Assembly: GCA_905250125.1 (NCBI GenBank)
Contig: CAJNOL010000100.1
Span: 124,001 to 188,000 of the forward strand
Direction of reading: 5' to 3'
Length of the DNA: 64,000 nucleotides
Source: Rotaria sordida
Taxonomy: Eukaryota; Rotifera; Eurotatoria; Philodinida; Philodinidae
Notes under the pieces: model-generated
The model's database searches: none
Told to the model about the DNA's origin: nothing
The model's input: the letters and a program-made list of their open reading frames with translations, nothing else
Translations under genes and position numbers: made by a program
In this document: piece by piece, positions 22,598 through 35,845 of the stretch
How positions within the stretch are numbered: the stretch's first letter is position 1
How the letters are laid out: each line of letters starts with the position of its first letter

Positions 22598-24471
22598 AAA
22601 TTTTATTTTATATTCACTTTATATATTTTGCTAAAAAAATAAAATGTGAGTTGAGAATTCTATTTCTTCTTTTTTTTTCAAGAGTTAAATTGTAGAAATT
22701 TTGCAAAATCGCGTACAATGTTACAGGTTGAAAATCTAATCTATTTACTTTTATATGTATAATAAAGAAATAGATTTCGATAAAACAAAAAACAGATTCT
22801 AAACATCATGCGATTATTGCAGTATTAATAGTAAACTTTAATTGATGATGGATATTAACAAGGAAATTCTTCGACTGTTCATATTAAATTATAAAACTTT
22901 GTGGAAATGTTTAAAGAATAAAAAAACGAATATGTCTGCAGATTTATTTCTTAAAATTACATGCACCCAAGGTTATACATGAAGTTTTCCATTAAACAGT
23001 GTGAAATCAACAAGATTTAATCAATATTAGTATTAAAAATATGAAAATAATTGAAAACTATGTTTTGAATTTAAACCAATAAAAAAACTAATTATTGAGT
23101 GACTAGAAAGATATAATTTTGTAACTTAAGCGAGCAATCATGTAAATATATTTATGGATTTTATCATGATGCAAAACAAGTATTCAATGCATAACTTTAT
23201 ACTTATGAATTTTTACTTAATAAATATTCCATTTAAAGCTGAAATATGATTCACCGGACAAAGCAATTTCAAGTATTTGTCAATACTGAATATTATAAAC
23301 AAGCGAAATATAAGATTTATGATGAATTCTCTGTAAACCAGCACCCTCTACCTATTTCTCTAATCAATTGATTCCTAAATATACCCAATATGGTTCTTTT
23401 AGTCAGTATTAAAATTTATTATGTTCGAAAGTAAGTTCAACATCTCGTTACGTTCAAGTTAATATTTCTTTTATTATCAAAAAGTATAAGCTCGATGTCG
23501 ATATAGTTTCTCGTCCTAATGAAAAATAATTTCAAGTTACTGTTATGAAGCTTTATATACGCATTTTAAACAATATGACGCACAAATCAAAAATATAAAA
23601 ATCTTCAAAAATTCTACATCGTGAAGTACTTTATAATAAGTAATGGTATAAGATATAACTGAAATTAATGTTAACATTTTCAATAATCGTTCATTTTTTA
23701 TCCATTTTATATGGATAGTATTTGTATTATTATTTTTATTATTAATCTTACCCGACATATGGCGTACATATGTTTCTATCATGGTTACGTAAGTAAATAT
23801 CTGAATTTTTATGTTGAATAAATTTGATTTCATTTAGATTTTAACTATCAATTCAATGGATCTAAACAAATTCAATTGCTATTAATAAACTCAAACAGCA
23901 AACATTTATTGAAGTTTAAATTTTATGTTAAGAAATTTTTATCATCATACAGAATAAATATTTCTTGGATGTTGGGTTCGAATGAAATAAAGAAGGATCT
24001 CGAAATAACTTTTTCTTCTATCTCAAAAATAATTTAGAAATCATTTTGAGATGCTCTCACTCGAATAGCTAAATCTCTAAACTATAATTAAATTTCCATA
24101 ATAAAAAGTTATTTCGGCAGCAAAAATTTTGCGATACTTTGTTAAATATTATCTTCTCTGAGTATATTCATTTAATGCAATCTTGAGTATTGAGTGCAAA
24201 AGCTTTAAATCATATTCATCTTTTCTCAAAGATATATGATGGGATCTGGATAAAACAAAATTTCATGAAAAGTTATTACAAGATTTAGAAACTATTATCT
24301 TAGTTTTGAAATCTTTCAGTCGGATGCAATATACATTTGACGTAGTCACTGTTTAAAAGCAATACTGAAGTTATACATGTATCTTTTCGTCATGGTTTCG
24401 AATATTAAAAATAATCTTTCTCGTATATTTAATTCAGCCATTACGCTAATAAGGAATTGTTATATAAACTA
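22598..24471. other. Intergenic, no gene recognised
   Basis: AT-rich. It includes AATAAA-like signals just after the sphingomyelin synthase stop and a small inverted-repeat element at 24001-24116. A 96-codon minus-strand frame at 23543-23833 has no motif. Confidence 0.5.
24001..24116. mobile_element. Tiny MITE-like element, 116 bp
   Basis: The ends CGAAATAACTTTTT and AAAAAGTTATTTCG are exact inverted repeats of 14 bp. Inside, TCTCAAAAATAATTT...AAATCATTTTGAGA forms a second hairpin. No coding capacity. Confidence 0.6.
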
Positions 24472-25113
24472 ATGAGGAAAGTTCCCCAACTGATTAATCA
24501 CTTTTAAGTTGTGACTATGCGTATCATGTAGACCCTAGTGGATTGTGAATACTCCGACGAGAGTCCGGATCTATAGCTTATTGCTGCCAACATATTGTAT
24601 TTTTACAATATTTTTCAATACAATACCATGGTTGCCCTTCAGGAACACTAGAAAAATTGATTTTCAAATTTCAATTTGAAACTTTGCACAGAACCAAGCT
24701 TTAACAAGAATAGTTTATTGTGAAAGTTTCAGATATTTTCATTGTTTTTATCCCTAGACATAATCATATTAAAAGGACATATTTTAACTCGCTCATAAAC
24801 ACCCGTACATACGACGTTCTTACTTCAGGATGGGAACAGAACAAATAGCCTGTTATTTTCACGATTAATTATTCTCGTTAAGGTTTGTTTCTATGCAAAT
24901 TTTCAAGTCGAAATTTGAGAATCATTTTCCCAGGTGTTTTTGAAGAGTAGCCACAGTATTTTATTGAAAAATACTGTAAAAATGCAATATGTTAGCAGCA
25001 ATAAGCTATGAGCTAGAACTCTTTTCAAGGCATTTATAGCCTATTAGGATCTGCATTATGCACATGCTTCCGAATCAAAAGTAATTCATGAGTTGGACAA
25101 CTTCCTTCGTCAT
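24472..25113. mobile_element. Fold-back palindrome, about 640 bp
   Basis: The left arm (ATGAGGAAAGTTCCCCAACTG...) is matched in reverse complement by the right arm (...GAGTTGGACAACTTCCTTCGTCAT). Inner blocks such as TAGCTTATTGCTGC, ACATATTG and TTTTTCAATA pair as well, and the centre is near 24790. Arm identity looks lower than in the 15.6-kb element. It is the same family as 58180-58782: both share the CACTTTTRAG, GCATTATG and AATAGTTTATT / TTTCAGAT blocks. Confidence 0.8.
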
Positions 25114-25401
25114 ATATGTTTAATTATTGAGCCGTACATAACTATGAAATTGTATTTCGATTCTAATCATTTATAAAATTTTCAACATATAAAAATGATG
25201 TTAATATCGAAAAAAAAACATTTAACATGTGTTTCAGAACAATCGTATAATTTCGATAATTTTGATTTCTTTATAATGAAATGATAATGCAAAATATTGA
25301 TCTATTAAATTAAATTGATTCTTTCTTCTCGATCATGTTAGTAATTTTTCGATTGTAATACTTTATTCTATTTCAGATAAAAAATTGTTTTGTAATTTAT
25401 A

Positions 25402-26319
25402 ATGATACGATCAACTCTTGAATTATTTCCTGATGAGTTAATACTTGATATATTTGAATATTTTGATATACGTGATTTATATCAATCATTTTATGGATTA
25501 AATTCTCGATTAAATGCTATTATTCGATCGAGAAAAAAACTTTCACTAAAGCTTTCCACACCTGATGAAATGAATGATCCATATTTTAATTTATATACAA
25601 GACATATCGTTAACTTAATTATTGATCATTCAAGTTTTATTGATTTTCAGTTATTTTCTTATTTACATTCATTAATATTATATAGTCCATCGAAAGATCA
25701 ATTAGAACAGATATATCTTTGTAAATTGCCTTATTTAATTCATCTTGAATTTGGTATAATGAGTGATACATTATTTTATCGTAATTTCTATGAATTTCTT
25801 CATTGTGAACGATTTCCATCTTTACAAACATGTATATTTCATCATGAAGATAATCCGGTTTCATTAAATCGTTATAGACAAATTTGGTCAAATACATCAA
25901 CACTTCGTACAGTTTGGTTAAGTTCTATTGATTTATCGTTATGTTCTGATATTGATTTACATACTGACGAGAAGTCTTTATCGATTGATGTTATGCATTT
26001 AAGTCTTAAACGATTTGATATTTGTTGTGTATCAGCTGGTCCATCAATTTTAGATATTGATCATTTGCTTGTACAGACACCGAATTTAGAAAGATTTAAA
26101 ATAGCTTCGAGTGAAGTTTGCCATTCATATGAATGTTTACAACAATTAGCATCTATTCTTCAACGACGACTTATTCATCTTCATCGATTTGATTGTGAAC
26201 TTCAATTTGTAATGTCAACCGAAGAAATTCATAATATTCATCAATTGCATCCATGTTTTAATCGTATACAATACGAATTAAAATATGGTGGCCGATGTGT
26301 AAGATTATATACAGAATAG
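25402..26319 (+). CDS. F-box protein
   Basis: An intronless 305-aa frame. Residues 6-45 (LELFPDELILDIFEYFDIRDLYQSFYGLNSRL) are a clear F-box, the motif that binds SKP1 in SCF ubiquitin ligases. The rest is an irregular leucine-rich region (LHSLILYSP, LIHLEFG, LRTVWLSSIDLSL, LERFKIASS) that would present substrates. It has no signal peptide or membrane segment. Intronless F-box genes of this type occur in many copies in bdelloids. The substrate cannot be told. An AT-rich tail with T-runs follows the stop. Confidence 0.9.
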   Translation: MIRSTLELFPDELILDIFEYFDIRDLYQSFYGLNSRLNAIIRSRKKLSLKLSTPDEMNDPYFNLYTRHIVNLIIDHSSFIDFQLFSYLHSLILYSPSKDQLEQIYLCKLPYLIHLEFGIMSDTLFYRNFYEFLHCERFPSLQTCIFHHEDNPVSLNRYRQIWSNTSTLRTVWLSSIDLSLCSDIDLHTDEKSLSIDVMHLSLKRFDICCVSAGPSILDIDHLLVQTPNLERFKIASSEVCHSYECLQQLASILQRRLIHLHRFDCELQFVMSTEEIHNIHQLHPCFNRIQYELKYGGRCVRLYTE

Positions 26320-28555
26320 GTTTTTTTTTTCTTTTCTTTTTCTTCTCATAATGATTATAAACGAGTTTGAATCATAATTTTTTGTTGTAAATTAAAGTTT
26401 TTTTGTATCGTCGATTTGGTAGTTTATTTTCTACTAAAGTGATGTTCCATTGTTTTATTTTGTATAATTAATATATAGAGATATAAAGAACTCTTTTATT
26501 TCTGAAGATATGAGAAAATGTTAATTCATTGAATGATATTAAAAAGATTTTCTTAATACAAATCGTTAAAATATTTCATAAAGTTTCAATGAAATCAATA
26601 TTTTAATTTATTTCACACAAATGATCGTAATTATGACTGATTCATGAAAAGATTTTCGTATTTTTTTCGATCATGAAATCAAATTGCATGCACAATTCAT
26701 TGAATCAATAAAACACAGAATAAAAGTTATTTTTTATATACATTGCTAAAATTAGCACATACACAATCGATGAAAAAAAAATAGGATTCTAGATATGGTC
26801 TAATTCTTGTATAAGTGTCAACAAAATTCAAACAAGGTTTTTATTCATGCAAATACTAAGAAGCAAAAACTAATGATTTTATTAATAGGTTTTTTTTCAA
26901 ATGAGGTATCATTTAGTTGTTGTTTCTAATTCTTCTTTACAAATAAAATAAAATTTAACTGGTTTTTTATTTTGGCTTCATATATAAACAATATTGACAA
27001 AATCATTAGATGAGTTTGTTTTACTTACGTCGATCGTGTAAATATGAACATATTTCATGGTAATTGAACAGTTGAGTCTAACATAGAGAATATCATGTAG
27101 ATTCAGATTACTCATACAAATAACATCTAAATGTGACGTTCATTACACTTACACAGTTATGTAGTATTCCACAATATGTCTCTTTCTGATGAAATAACAT
27201 TCTAGCGTCTTGACTGATTAGAAGAAATGTAACGAAAACAAAAACATGCATGATGCAAATGTAAGCAAAGCATACGTTTCAAACGCTAAAATCTTTTAGA
27301 ATTTCATTAGATAAAGTTATTCTTAAAATAACTTAATATTTTATTGATATAAACATACATTTCAGTGTCTTTATTATTTAAAGATGATGAAACTTTGGCA
27401 ATATATTGTATTTTATTATACAAATATAGAAAAATCTTTTCTACAATCTTTGTCGAATGGCACAAAAGATACAACCACTCACACCCTCAAATTCAACAAG
27501 TATACCATCAGAGCTATGAATACGCGAAGACTAGACATAACATATTATCATTTATTCGAACAGCAGAAAATAAGTTTCATTAGTCATAACTGTATACGTT
27601 ATTGAGAAATTAGACTTGTGTGGATAAATGATAAAGTTATTATGCCGAATTATTAATATCCATGACAAATGACTTTTTGAACGATTTGAGCAACTATGAG
27701 TTAGTAAAACATATTCAACTTGAGAATGCTTCGTGTTTCGAAGTGAATACGGCAGTTCTAGAATTATATTTAAGATGCAAGTATTGAATATATATAATAG
27801 ACGACAAAAAGACATGTCTTTGACAATTAAAATACTACCGCTAGTCAAATAAAAAAATTCTTGATTTTCTCGTTTATTCAATTGAAGTAACTTTGATAGA
27901 GACTTTTTGCTAATGCTTGCAGATGATCTTTCAGATGTTATATCAGTAATCGAGACATTTTGATTGTTGATTCGTCGACGCTATCGGGTGACATGAAATC
28001 TTGATCAAAACATAGATATGTCTATGTTGAAGAGTGAGGGAATGACGGCGTTTTGAACGTTCTCTTCACTCACATGCCCGCACATTCATAACTCTTTTTG
28101 CTACTTGGAAAAAGTATCAATATTCTTTTCAAATAAAACTGAAACCAAAATCTTGATGATGATAGCTTTGAAAGAATATAATTCAAAAGAATAATATCAA
28201 TCATATAATTTTAATTATATCGGCTTGAGCAATATTCTTGTCATTAAACTTCGCGAAAAAAACAATTAGAACAAAAATAAATATCATCTTTCCATAGCAT
28301 TAGAAGCAACAAGCCTCATATTCATCATTCTTCAACGTCTTTAGATATTTTGTCAACTGACAAGTAAAAGTTCATATAAATTTTTCAACTTTATTCAATT
28401 TTTAATTTAAATCATTGAAATATTTCGAAGATCTTCGAATCTCGAGGTAAAAACAAACGTATAAAGTCACACAAGTTCGAATAAAGTTCTCTCAACGCAA
28501 ATAAACTAATCTCTTATTCACGACACGTTGCCAACGTGAAACGATGATGTGAATG
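26320..28555. other. Intergenic, no gene recognised
   Basis: AT-rich DNA. Two overlapping 70-codon frames near 27365-27605 lack motifs. A small hairpin (AACATAGA...TCTATGTT) lies at 28009-28028. Confidence 0.45.
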
Positions 28556-28840
28556 TCAGAATAGTTTCTTCGCACAGTCTAAGCACAGATCATAACCAGT
28601 GAAAGGTGTCGTTTGTGCTGTATTCAACTGCGTAGCTCCGAATTGAAGTTTGATATTAGTCGTTAGTGCTACTCGTCGAATTGTTCGTTCATTGCTTTCC
28701 AGACACACGAAACCACTGGATTCTAAGCATTGAAATCCAATCTTGCCATCCTCAAATTAATGGTAACAATTGTCACAAAATGCATTTGATAATGTATCGT
28801 CTACACGACGTGCAAATTGACTGAAGACAATGACGTCCAT
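28556..28840 (-). pseudogene. Short unrecognised coding relic with one internal stop
   Basis: A minus-strand frame of 94 codons begins MDVIVFSQFARRVDDTLSN and ends GYDLCLDCAKKLF, but has an in-frame TAA after CDNCYH. The composition (a CxxC pair at each end, no low complexity, GC content above surroundings) is protein-like, so this looks like a small cysteine-containing protein gene damaged by one nonsense change. I do not recognise the family. A short unannotated intron is unlikely because the gap would be only about 17 bp. Confidence 0.4.
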
Positions 28841-29875
28841 ATGTTACCTTTTTTTTGTTAAAAAGAATTAACAGCATGTAATCAGTTTGTTTGCATGTTT
28901 ATATAAGTTATCTACTTCCGTTTGCTTTTCAACATGTTGGGAAAAAAAATCATGCTTCCTACTGTGCACGATCATCATACAATTGTTTGCTCTTAACAAA
29001 CTTGGACAAAAACAACTATCTTAAATGTCTGAGAGGTTGGATGAAGTATAAGGACGGAGATGAATAACAGTTCGTCACAGCAATGGTGTCCAATTAAGAA
29101 GTAGTCAAAATTGAAAATAATATATGCCAGGCAAAGTTAAGATTTAGGAAAAATTAAACTGAGTTTTTAAGAGATTTCAAAATCAAAAAAATCGAAAAAG
29201 ATGATACATCAAGTTATGTGTAACTTTAATTGAAGTTTAGTTAAATGAAGAAAGTTTTAGAGTTCGCGAGTATGTACAATTGAAATCTAGTTTGTCTTAG
29301 CAAGCTCCGACCAAAAAATATAAAGGATCTTTTAGCTTATACTTTTTAAGTAATATTTTCTATCGATATTTATTTGTCTTTGAATTTAACGTGGTTCATA
29401 TATAATATGTAAAGTGTAAATATGTTCTGGTGTTAAGCTATGTTGAGCTATTTTTCCAACCCCAAAAAAAAAGAAATAAAGGTTTTTTTAGCTTGAGTAA
29501 TTCTCTGAGGTAGAATATAAGCTACCTTATCTCAGAAGTTAATACTTCAAAAATTTAAAATTTTACTTTGCTTATTCATAAAAATACTTTCGAAAGTCAT
29601 TTTTCGATGTCGACGCAGAAAGAATCATTAATGCATACATTATACAATATAAGTGACAATAAATAGTTTGTCTAGTAAAAAAAAAACAAATGCGTGCTAT
29701 GTTTTCTTAGTGCAAACGAAAATTAGAATTAATTTATAGATAAAAGAAAATTATTTCATAGTTTTGTGTCTAGTTAAAAACGAATTCTGTCTAAGCTTAA
29801 TTTTGCTTAGGATACATATATATGCAGTAGTTTGCTACGATAAGAATGCTTAACAACTATATTCTATTCTTGTTT
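28841..29875. other. Intergenic, no gene recognised
   Basis: AT-rich, with A-runs near 29465 and 29680. No motifs found. Confidence 0.4.
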
Positions 29876-30879
29876 CTCTTCCCAAAGAATAGAAACTCAA
29901 TGAGCTTCTAATTTGTTCTGTAAGTCAAAAGTTTGAAGGAAAACTTCTATTGCGACCAACCTTTTTTTGTGTTATAGTTATGGTTTATTATCTTGCAAGT
30001 ATAACAGTATTCAACAATTGATAAATCGAAATTTTCAAATTGTGTGACCAGTTTTAAAATACATATAATAGTTTCTGTGAAATCAGAGATTCACTGTCAG
30101 CTCTATTCCGGTTTCATACTATTAATTAGATAAAATAGTGAATCCTTTACACTACTTTTCATATTCATATGCTCATCTGTCTCCACTACTCGGTAGATCC
30201 TGGTATGAATACGAACAGTTATGGTTAGTACAATATTTTAGCCAAGAAATCATTGAATTTTGGAGAAGTTAGAAAGAAACTCTTATTAGACATGTATCGA
30301 TATGATCTTGCTGAACGAGTTCATCATAGAAGCTTGTACACAATTCAAAAGTGAGGAAAGACATGTTTAAATTATTTTCTCAGAAAAGTAAAGTAAGTGT
30401 TTGAATATGAAATAAGTGTTTGTAATTTCTAAGAGATAGATAGTTCAGATCTTATGAGTGCTATAAAATCGATATTGTACCACTAATTTTTATTGTCAAG
30501 TTCGATAAAAGTTTATGTAATTTGAATCAATCACAATTCACTTTTGCAAGATGTTTCATTTTTCATCCAAGGATTTGCCTATATTTCTGTCAAGTTAATC
30601 AAAATTAATATTGTTTCATTTCGAATCTACCCATAAATCCATCATGAGGAGAAACCTGACAGAATAATATGAGGTCAGAAAAAAAAACTGATTTGTCCAT
30701 TTCTAGAAAAAATACAACGTAAAAGAAATTAAGCACATCAACAGAGCTATAATTGAATAGTGAGAAGCAATGAGCTAATTTATCCAATTTTTTAAATTGC
30801 TTGTTTCGTATTCAGGTTGAACACAGTGGGTTTGTATTATGTCAGAAATTAGATTGGACTTCTATTCTTTGGGAAGGAG
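29876..30879. mobile_element. Probable 1.0-kb DNA element with about 20-bp inverted ends
   Basis: CTCTTCCCAAAGAATAGAA at the left is mirrored by TTCTATTCTTTGGGAAGGAG at the right. The left 180 bp is repeated, diverged, at 3535-3722. There is no long reading frame inside, so it is non-autonomous if mobile. Confidence 0.55.
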
Positions 30880-31878
30880 GTAATATAATAAATGTTTCTG
30901 AGTTGGAACAACCTTACAATCAGCAAACATGTTCTTATTTCGAAGAAGTAGCCACAACATAATGTCATTCATCATCTATTATAAATCATTAAATGATTAA
31001 ATTAACGAATGTGTTTCATCGAAACTGAAATTATTTCATTCTTATTATATAATTGAGTCCATCTACTCTTTTATAATATTCTTCATTCAATTAAATAGAA
31101 ATGAGAGAAAACAAATGCAAATACAACGAACAATATACGAATTACTTTTGCTGAATTTTTAGTAAAATCTTCATAAGAATAATTGTAACTTTTATTATTC
31201 ATAATGAAATGCCCAAAGTAAACTGATTGTGTGTAGAGGTTTATTTTTTGGCTTCGTAACTCGACTTCAGTGCCAACTCTGAAGTTTTCAATTCAAGATG
31301 TACTATACCCTAGACTACAAAGAATTGGTCACAAAAGCACTTGTAACATCTCGATAACGTTGGAAGTTTTTTTAAATAAATGTCACGATGTTTTCGTGTC
31401 GTATAAATTTTTGAATTTTATTACTAAAAGTTGATCAATTTATTTTTGTCTTTAAGTTTTTTTATTCATCTATGAAACAGATATTGTCTTTCTGTTTTTT
31501 TTTTTCGTTCATTAATATGAGGAATGAAGTTATTGATCTACGAAAAAGAAAAACTTTATCAGAAACAATGATAAAATCAAATCTAACTTTGTCGAAATTA
31601 TAATCGGGTTACGAAGTTCTCCTCGCAGATCTCTATTTTTGTGTGCATAATTCCAATGCAATATTGCTTTATTATTTTTTTCAAAAAACTCATAATAATT
31701 GGGAAACATATCTTAATTATTTATCTAGTCGGCTCTGCTAAACTAATTAGGAACTTCAATATTTTTGTTATTTCCGTCATAAGATAAAAAAAAAGAATTT
31801 ATTTTTCATAAAATATTTATTCTGTTCAATCTGTTGAGCAAAATCCGTAGTGAAAAGAAAAAGTTCGTCATTTCTACA
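30880..31878. other. Intergenic, no gene recognised
   Basis: AT-rich DNA upstream of the seven-exon membrane protein gene. No motif seen. Confidence 0.4.
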
Positions 31879-33035
31879 ATGCGTCATGTATCAATGATCT
31901 CGGTAAATTCTTCATTGTTTTTTCTATAACTAATATATTCATCATTTTAGATCGGTCAATATTCGGGAGAACTTGTGGTAGTTAGGTATTTTTAATTCAT
32001 TTTTAAAATTAATTGAAAAAAATATTTGTTGTAATATTTAGAACTGGTACAAAACGTAAATGGACAGTTATAGGATTGGTTCTAGTTGGTATTTTTCTTG
32101 TAATAATTTCCATTAATATAGTTTTGTTTGCTAACCGGTTTCTATGTAAATGTAGTTCGAGAATTTATTTATTGATATAATAATGTTATTCACTTCTAGT
32201 ACCTAAGTTGAATGGTAAATCAATAACAAGTACAACTGCGATTAACATCAGTACGAAAAATTTTATTGATTGAAAATACGAAATTATGTTTGTTTAGATA
32301 GCACTACAGGTATAAAAAAGAGAGAAACAAGATTTATATGATGAAAATAGAACTTTATTAGAAGGTAAAACAAGTACAAGTTCGCAGGAAGATTCATTTC
32401 ACTTTGAATTAACTACACCAACCACAACTAAATCGAATGATCTAGTTATCTGTAAGTTCTTGGTTTTTGTGTCTTCTCTATCTTAATATTTATTGAATGT
32501 AGTTACACCGGCTCTTATATCTGATTTTCATGAATACGACGAATCTATTGGTCTTTCGCTTAGCCATTCTCTCTATTATAATATCCTACATCTAACTTTA
32601 GTACAAGGATTCGTAGTTAATGTTAGTCTACGTCTTTTTACTAGTTGGGAAGGCGATGATCCACTTTATCTTTTTTCTATATCAAAATATCATATTGATC
32701 ATCGAATAGCATATCGTTATCCTGTTGTTCCAGAAAGAAATAATACAGAATGGCAAATAATTGAAATTCCGTTCGGAGTATTTCCTCTATTTGTTTACGA
32801 TCATTTAGCTATTGGTATGCAAGATACTAGTAAAACAAATCAAATTTATTCTATAAGATCAACAATAGCAATACATGGAAAAAATATTATGAATAATACA
32901 ATGGATGTTTATCCACAATCAATGCCAGATACCTACGGTGCTGCATTCACTTATACTCTTGTTGAAGACCGTAAGAGAATATTTAATAAAACTGCTTGTT
33001 CATGTTTCATTTTCTATTTAGGACAAATTGAATGA
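31879..33035 (+). CDS. Small type II membrane protein, seven exons
   Basis: Exons 31879-31902, 31951-31985, 32042-32145, 32200-32250, 32332-32451, 32503-32970 and 33022-33035 join in phase at GT-AG sites to 271 aa. Residues 1-25 are a short cytosolic tail (MRHVSMIS, then IGQYSGELVV and a TKRK stop-transfer). A single hydrophobic helix WTVIGLVLVGIFLVIISI follows, then a Ser/Thr-rich stalk (TSTSSQED, TTPTTTKSND). The roughly 160-residue extracellular domain has potential N-glycosylation sites (NVS, NNT) and beta-strand-like patterning. I do not recognise the ectodomain. The sixth exon holds most of it and is certain as coding; the five small exons before it are supported by phase and splice sites only. 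The intron before exon 5 has a weak acceptor. Confidence 0.6.
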
Positions 33036-35536
33036 AAGGTACCACGTATTCGTTGTTGAAAATTTATATTCAATTTATGAGACATTTGATTTTTTTTTCT
33101 TTTGCTATATATACATACCATCGTGCAATCTATGTAATAAATGTATTTGTCTAAAAATAGGAAAAATTACCGGATGTATCTTTTAGTTTTCTCTTAAAAA
33201 GAATACATGACTTTGTTAAGTCCGATGTCAAATATTGAAAGACTACTATTTCATGATATAAAATTATTTTTATCATTTTTATCAATGAATAAAATGAAAA
33301 CTGTCTAAATCTTAAATGTGAAGACTAAAACTTTTGATTTGAATGAATATAACATCGGAGATAGATAATCCAAAAACAAGAACATAATCGGTAAGTATTA
33401 ATTCTTTTGTCAATCTGTTTATAAACAGTTTATACCGTTGATTTAATGATTTCCTCTAACCAAGTTAGATGCTTCTTTAGAGAAAAGTATATAAAGTAGT
33501 GGAAAAAAATTAACAATAGCGTATTTTTGATTTAGTTTCTATAATGCTAAGCAGCTAGCTCAAATTCTGATAGTGATTTTAATATCTAATGAAGTTTTCT
33601 ATCTAATGTATTCCGTAGCAAAATTTCATAGGTGAACTATGATGGTAAGGTTGCTAAAACCGAACATGATAGCTTTTTGGTCCTAGAAGACTTTATCGGA
33701 GCTATTTTTTTAACAATGCCATTTTAAAAACCACAAAATTCTGAATAAAATATGGGATCGCCGCATTTTCTATGATATTTTCTTAAAAAGTGGAAAGTAT
33801 CACAAAAATCAATAAAAGCAGATTTTCGCCAATTTTTTGATATTTCGTTTTGTGGAACTCACATATATTTTCGAAGAAAATATAACGAGTGGAAGTTTAA
33901 ATCGAGGTCTCTGCGACTTCCCTCTAGGCTCTTGAGATCAGGAGAGACCAACAATGATTGAATAAGTTTTCCTGGCAATGGGATAATGTGCATCAGTAAT
34001 AATAACGAGTAGATCATTCTAAAACTTTGTAGAATCTTTCAAAATATTCTATGAATTTATTAAGATTTCTACGGTAGATTTTAACTAGTCGAAATATTGT
34101 GAATTTAGGGATTTAATACGGTGAAAGGATCTTATTGTAAGTGTCAATCAGTAGAGCAGTGGTGTCATTGATCTAGCAGAGTCAGATATAGGAGAGGCAT
34201 GAAAAAGTTTGAACTAATTGAATTTCGAAGTTTAGAGAAAAATCAACAGTATATGTGAAGATTCCTCGAGAGAAAAGATGATGTGCTCGGAAGCTTATTG
34301 AACGATTAAATCAAAGTGTATAGCAGCACAATATCGTGGCTCAATTGACAAAACGAAGAATAGAATGATATTTGCCGCTTCCTATGGCACGTATCATATA
34401 TATTGTCATTAGGAAAAAAGAAGTTGTTATGTATTGAAGATATAGCTGACAATACAAATAAGTTGTTTTGAACATAACGAGGTTAAATGTATCTAAGAAA
34501 TTGATAGCATAGTTATTCTAAATCCAAACATTTTCGAAATGATAAAATTTCAGAGCGCGTGCGTATCAACTAGAAAAATTGTTATAATTTTGATTTACTC
34601 ATTTATTTGACATTTTTTTTTAAATAAAAATATATTTTAACCTCTCTGACAGTATATCATAAATTTATAACAGTCAGAGTTTGTGAATTTCACATTGTGA
34701 TTTTCTATAGAGCTGCACTGACAAGTTTTTTCATGTATTATCTGATGTGAATCATGTAATAGTTGATGAAAAAAAATAAAAGGAAATAGCACTTTTCTCA
34801 TTATTTTGATCACCTTTCGAAGCTAATCGCAGAATAAAAATTTAGAAGATGTATTTTTGTGTTACTAGATAAAACGATAATCTAAATTTCGAGACGTAAC
34901 GAAATCTTAAGCAAGTTCATATTCCTATATAAGAATAGTTATATCAAGTGAATTCCATGTGTATATTTAAGATATCCTTACAATATTTCATGATCTTTAA
35001 ATATTGTTGATAATCTAGTTAAACGCCATGTCCTATCTCATGACATATATAATGGAAGAAGTGAAGAACTTTGCTCTTGAAAAAACGTTTTCATTGATTT
35101 TTAACAATATAGAGAACCTAGACGTCAAAAGTTGATATACATCAGCATTTAAAGACTGATGAGATCGGTACTGAACTTTCTTTTATATGAGAATTATCTG
35201 AAAACACTAATAAGATAAGTAAAATAAAACAATATTAATAATTATTACAGTTATAACTATGATTATTACTTATCACTTCGTGATAAAATTTGATCTTCCT
35301 TAACTATTGCTATTAAAACCGCTCATATCCTGCAAATCGCCACAGTTGGGATAATTAATCACTGCACATCGACGGTTTTCGATGCATGAAATCAATAACG
35401 ATTTATCGATGATTTCATGACGACAAGAATGGCTCAATGGTTAAGTAAAGAGATTAAAATAATCATCTGTCAATAAGAATGATTCCAAAACTATTTTTAA
35501 AATTAGATAGTTTATTATATCGTGAAGGTCCGTACT
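33036..35536. other. Intergenic, 2.5 kb
   Basis: No gene recognised. A weak inverted pairing around 33745-33870 (CCACAAAA...TTTTGTGG) is not strong enough to call an element. Confidence 0.4.
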
Positions 35537-35818
35537 CCCAGGTAGATCATTCCGACCGTCGAAAACGGCGTCTTATCCGGCCTGAAACGGCTATAAAACG
35601 GCGAATTACTGCATTAATTTTGGCCTTATTTCGCCGTAATCCATTATACCGCATTACGAGCCGTTTCTATCGCTAAAAAACGGCCGTCGTTTTTTCTCGA
35701 TTTTGCTTCCGTAACCTGGTATGACGGATTACGGCGCCGTTTATCGACATTTTACATCGTTAATCGCCGTTTTATAGCCGTCTCAGGTCGTTTACGACGC
35801 CGTTTTATTGGACCTGGG
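35537..35818. mobile_element. 282-bp CpG-rich MITE (CCCAGGT...ACCTGGG ends)
   Basis: Begins CCCAGGT and ends ACCTGGG. Subterminal inverted blocks GAAACGGCTATAAAACGGCGA and the complement of ATCGCCGTTTTATAGCCGTCTC pair closely. AACGGCG / CGCCGTTT motifs repeat throughout, against an AT-rich background. The 65-codon frame that crosses the left end is a by-product. Confidence 0.75.
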
Positions 35819-35845
35819 CTAAATATGTATTAGTGCTTCAGCAGA

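Noticed and set aside
33540..34130. Possible further fold-back element around 33800
   Set aside because: Only short patches (CCACAAAA with TTTTGTGG) pair; the flanking arms do not align convincingly.
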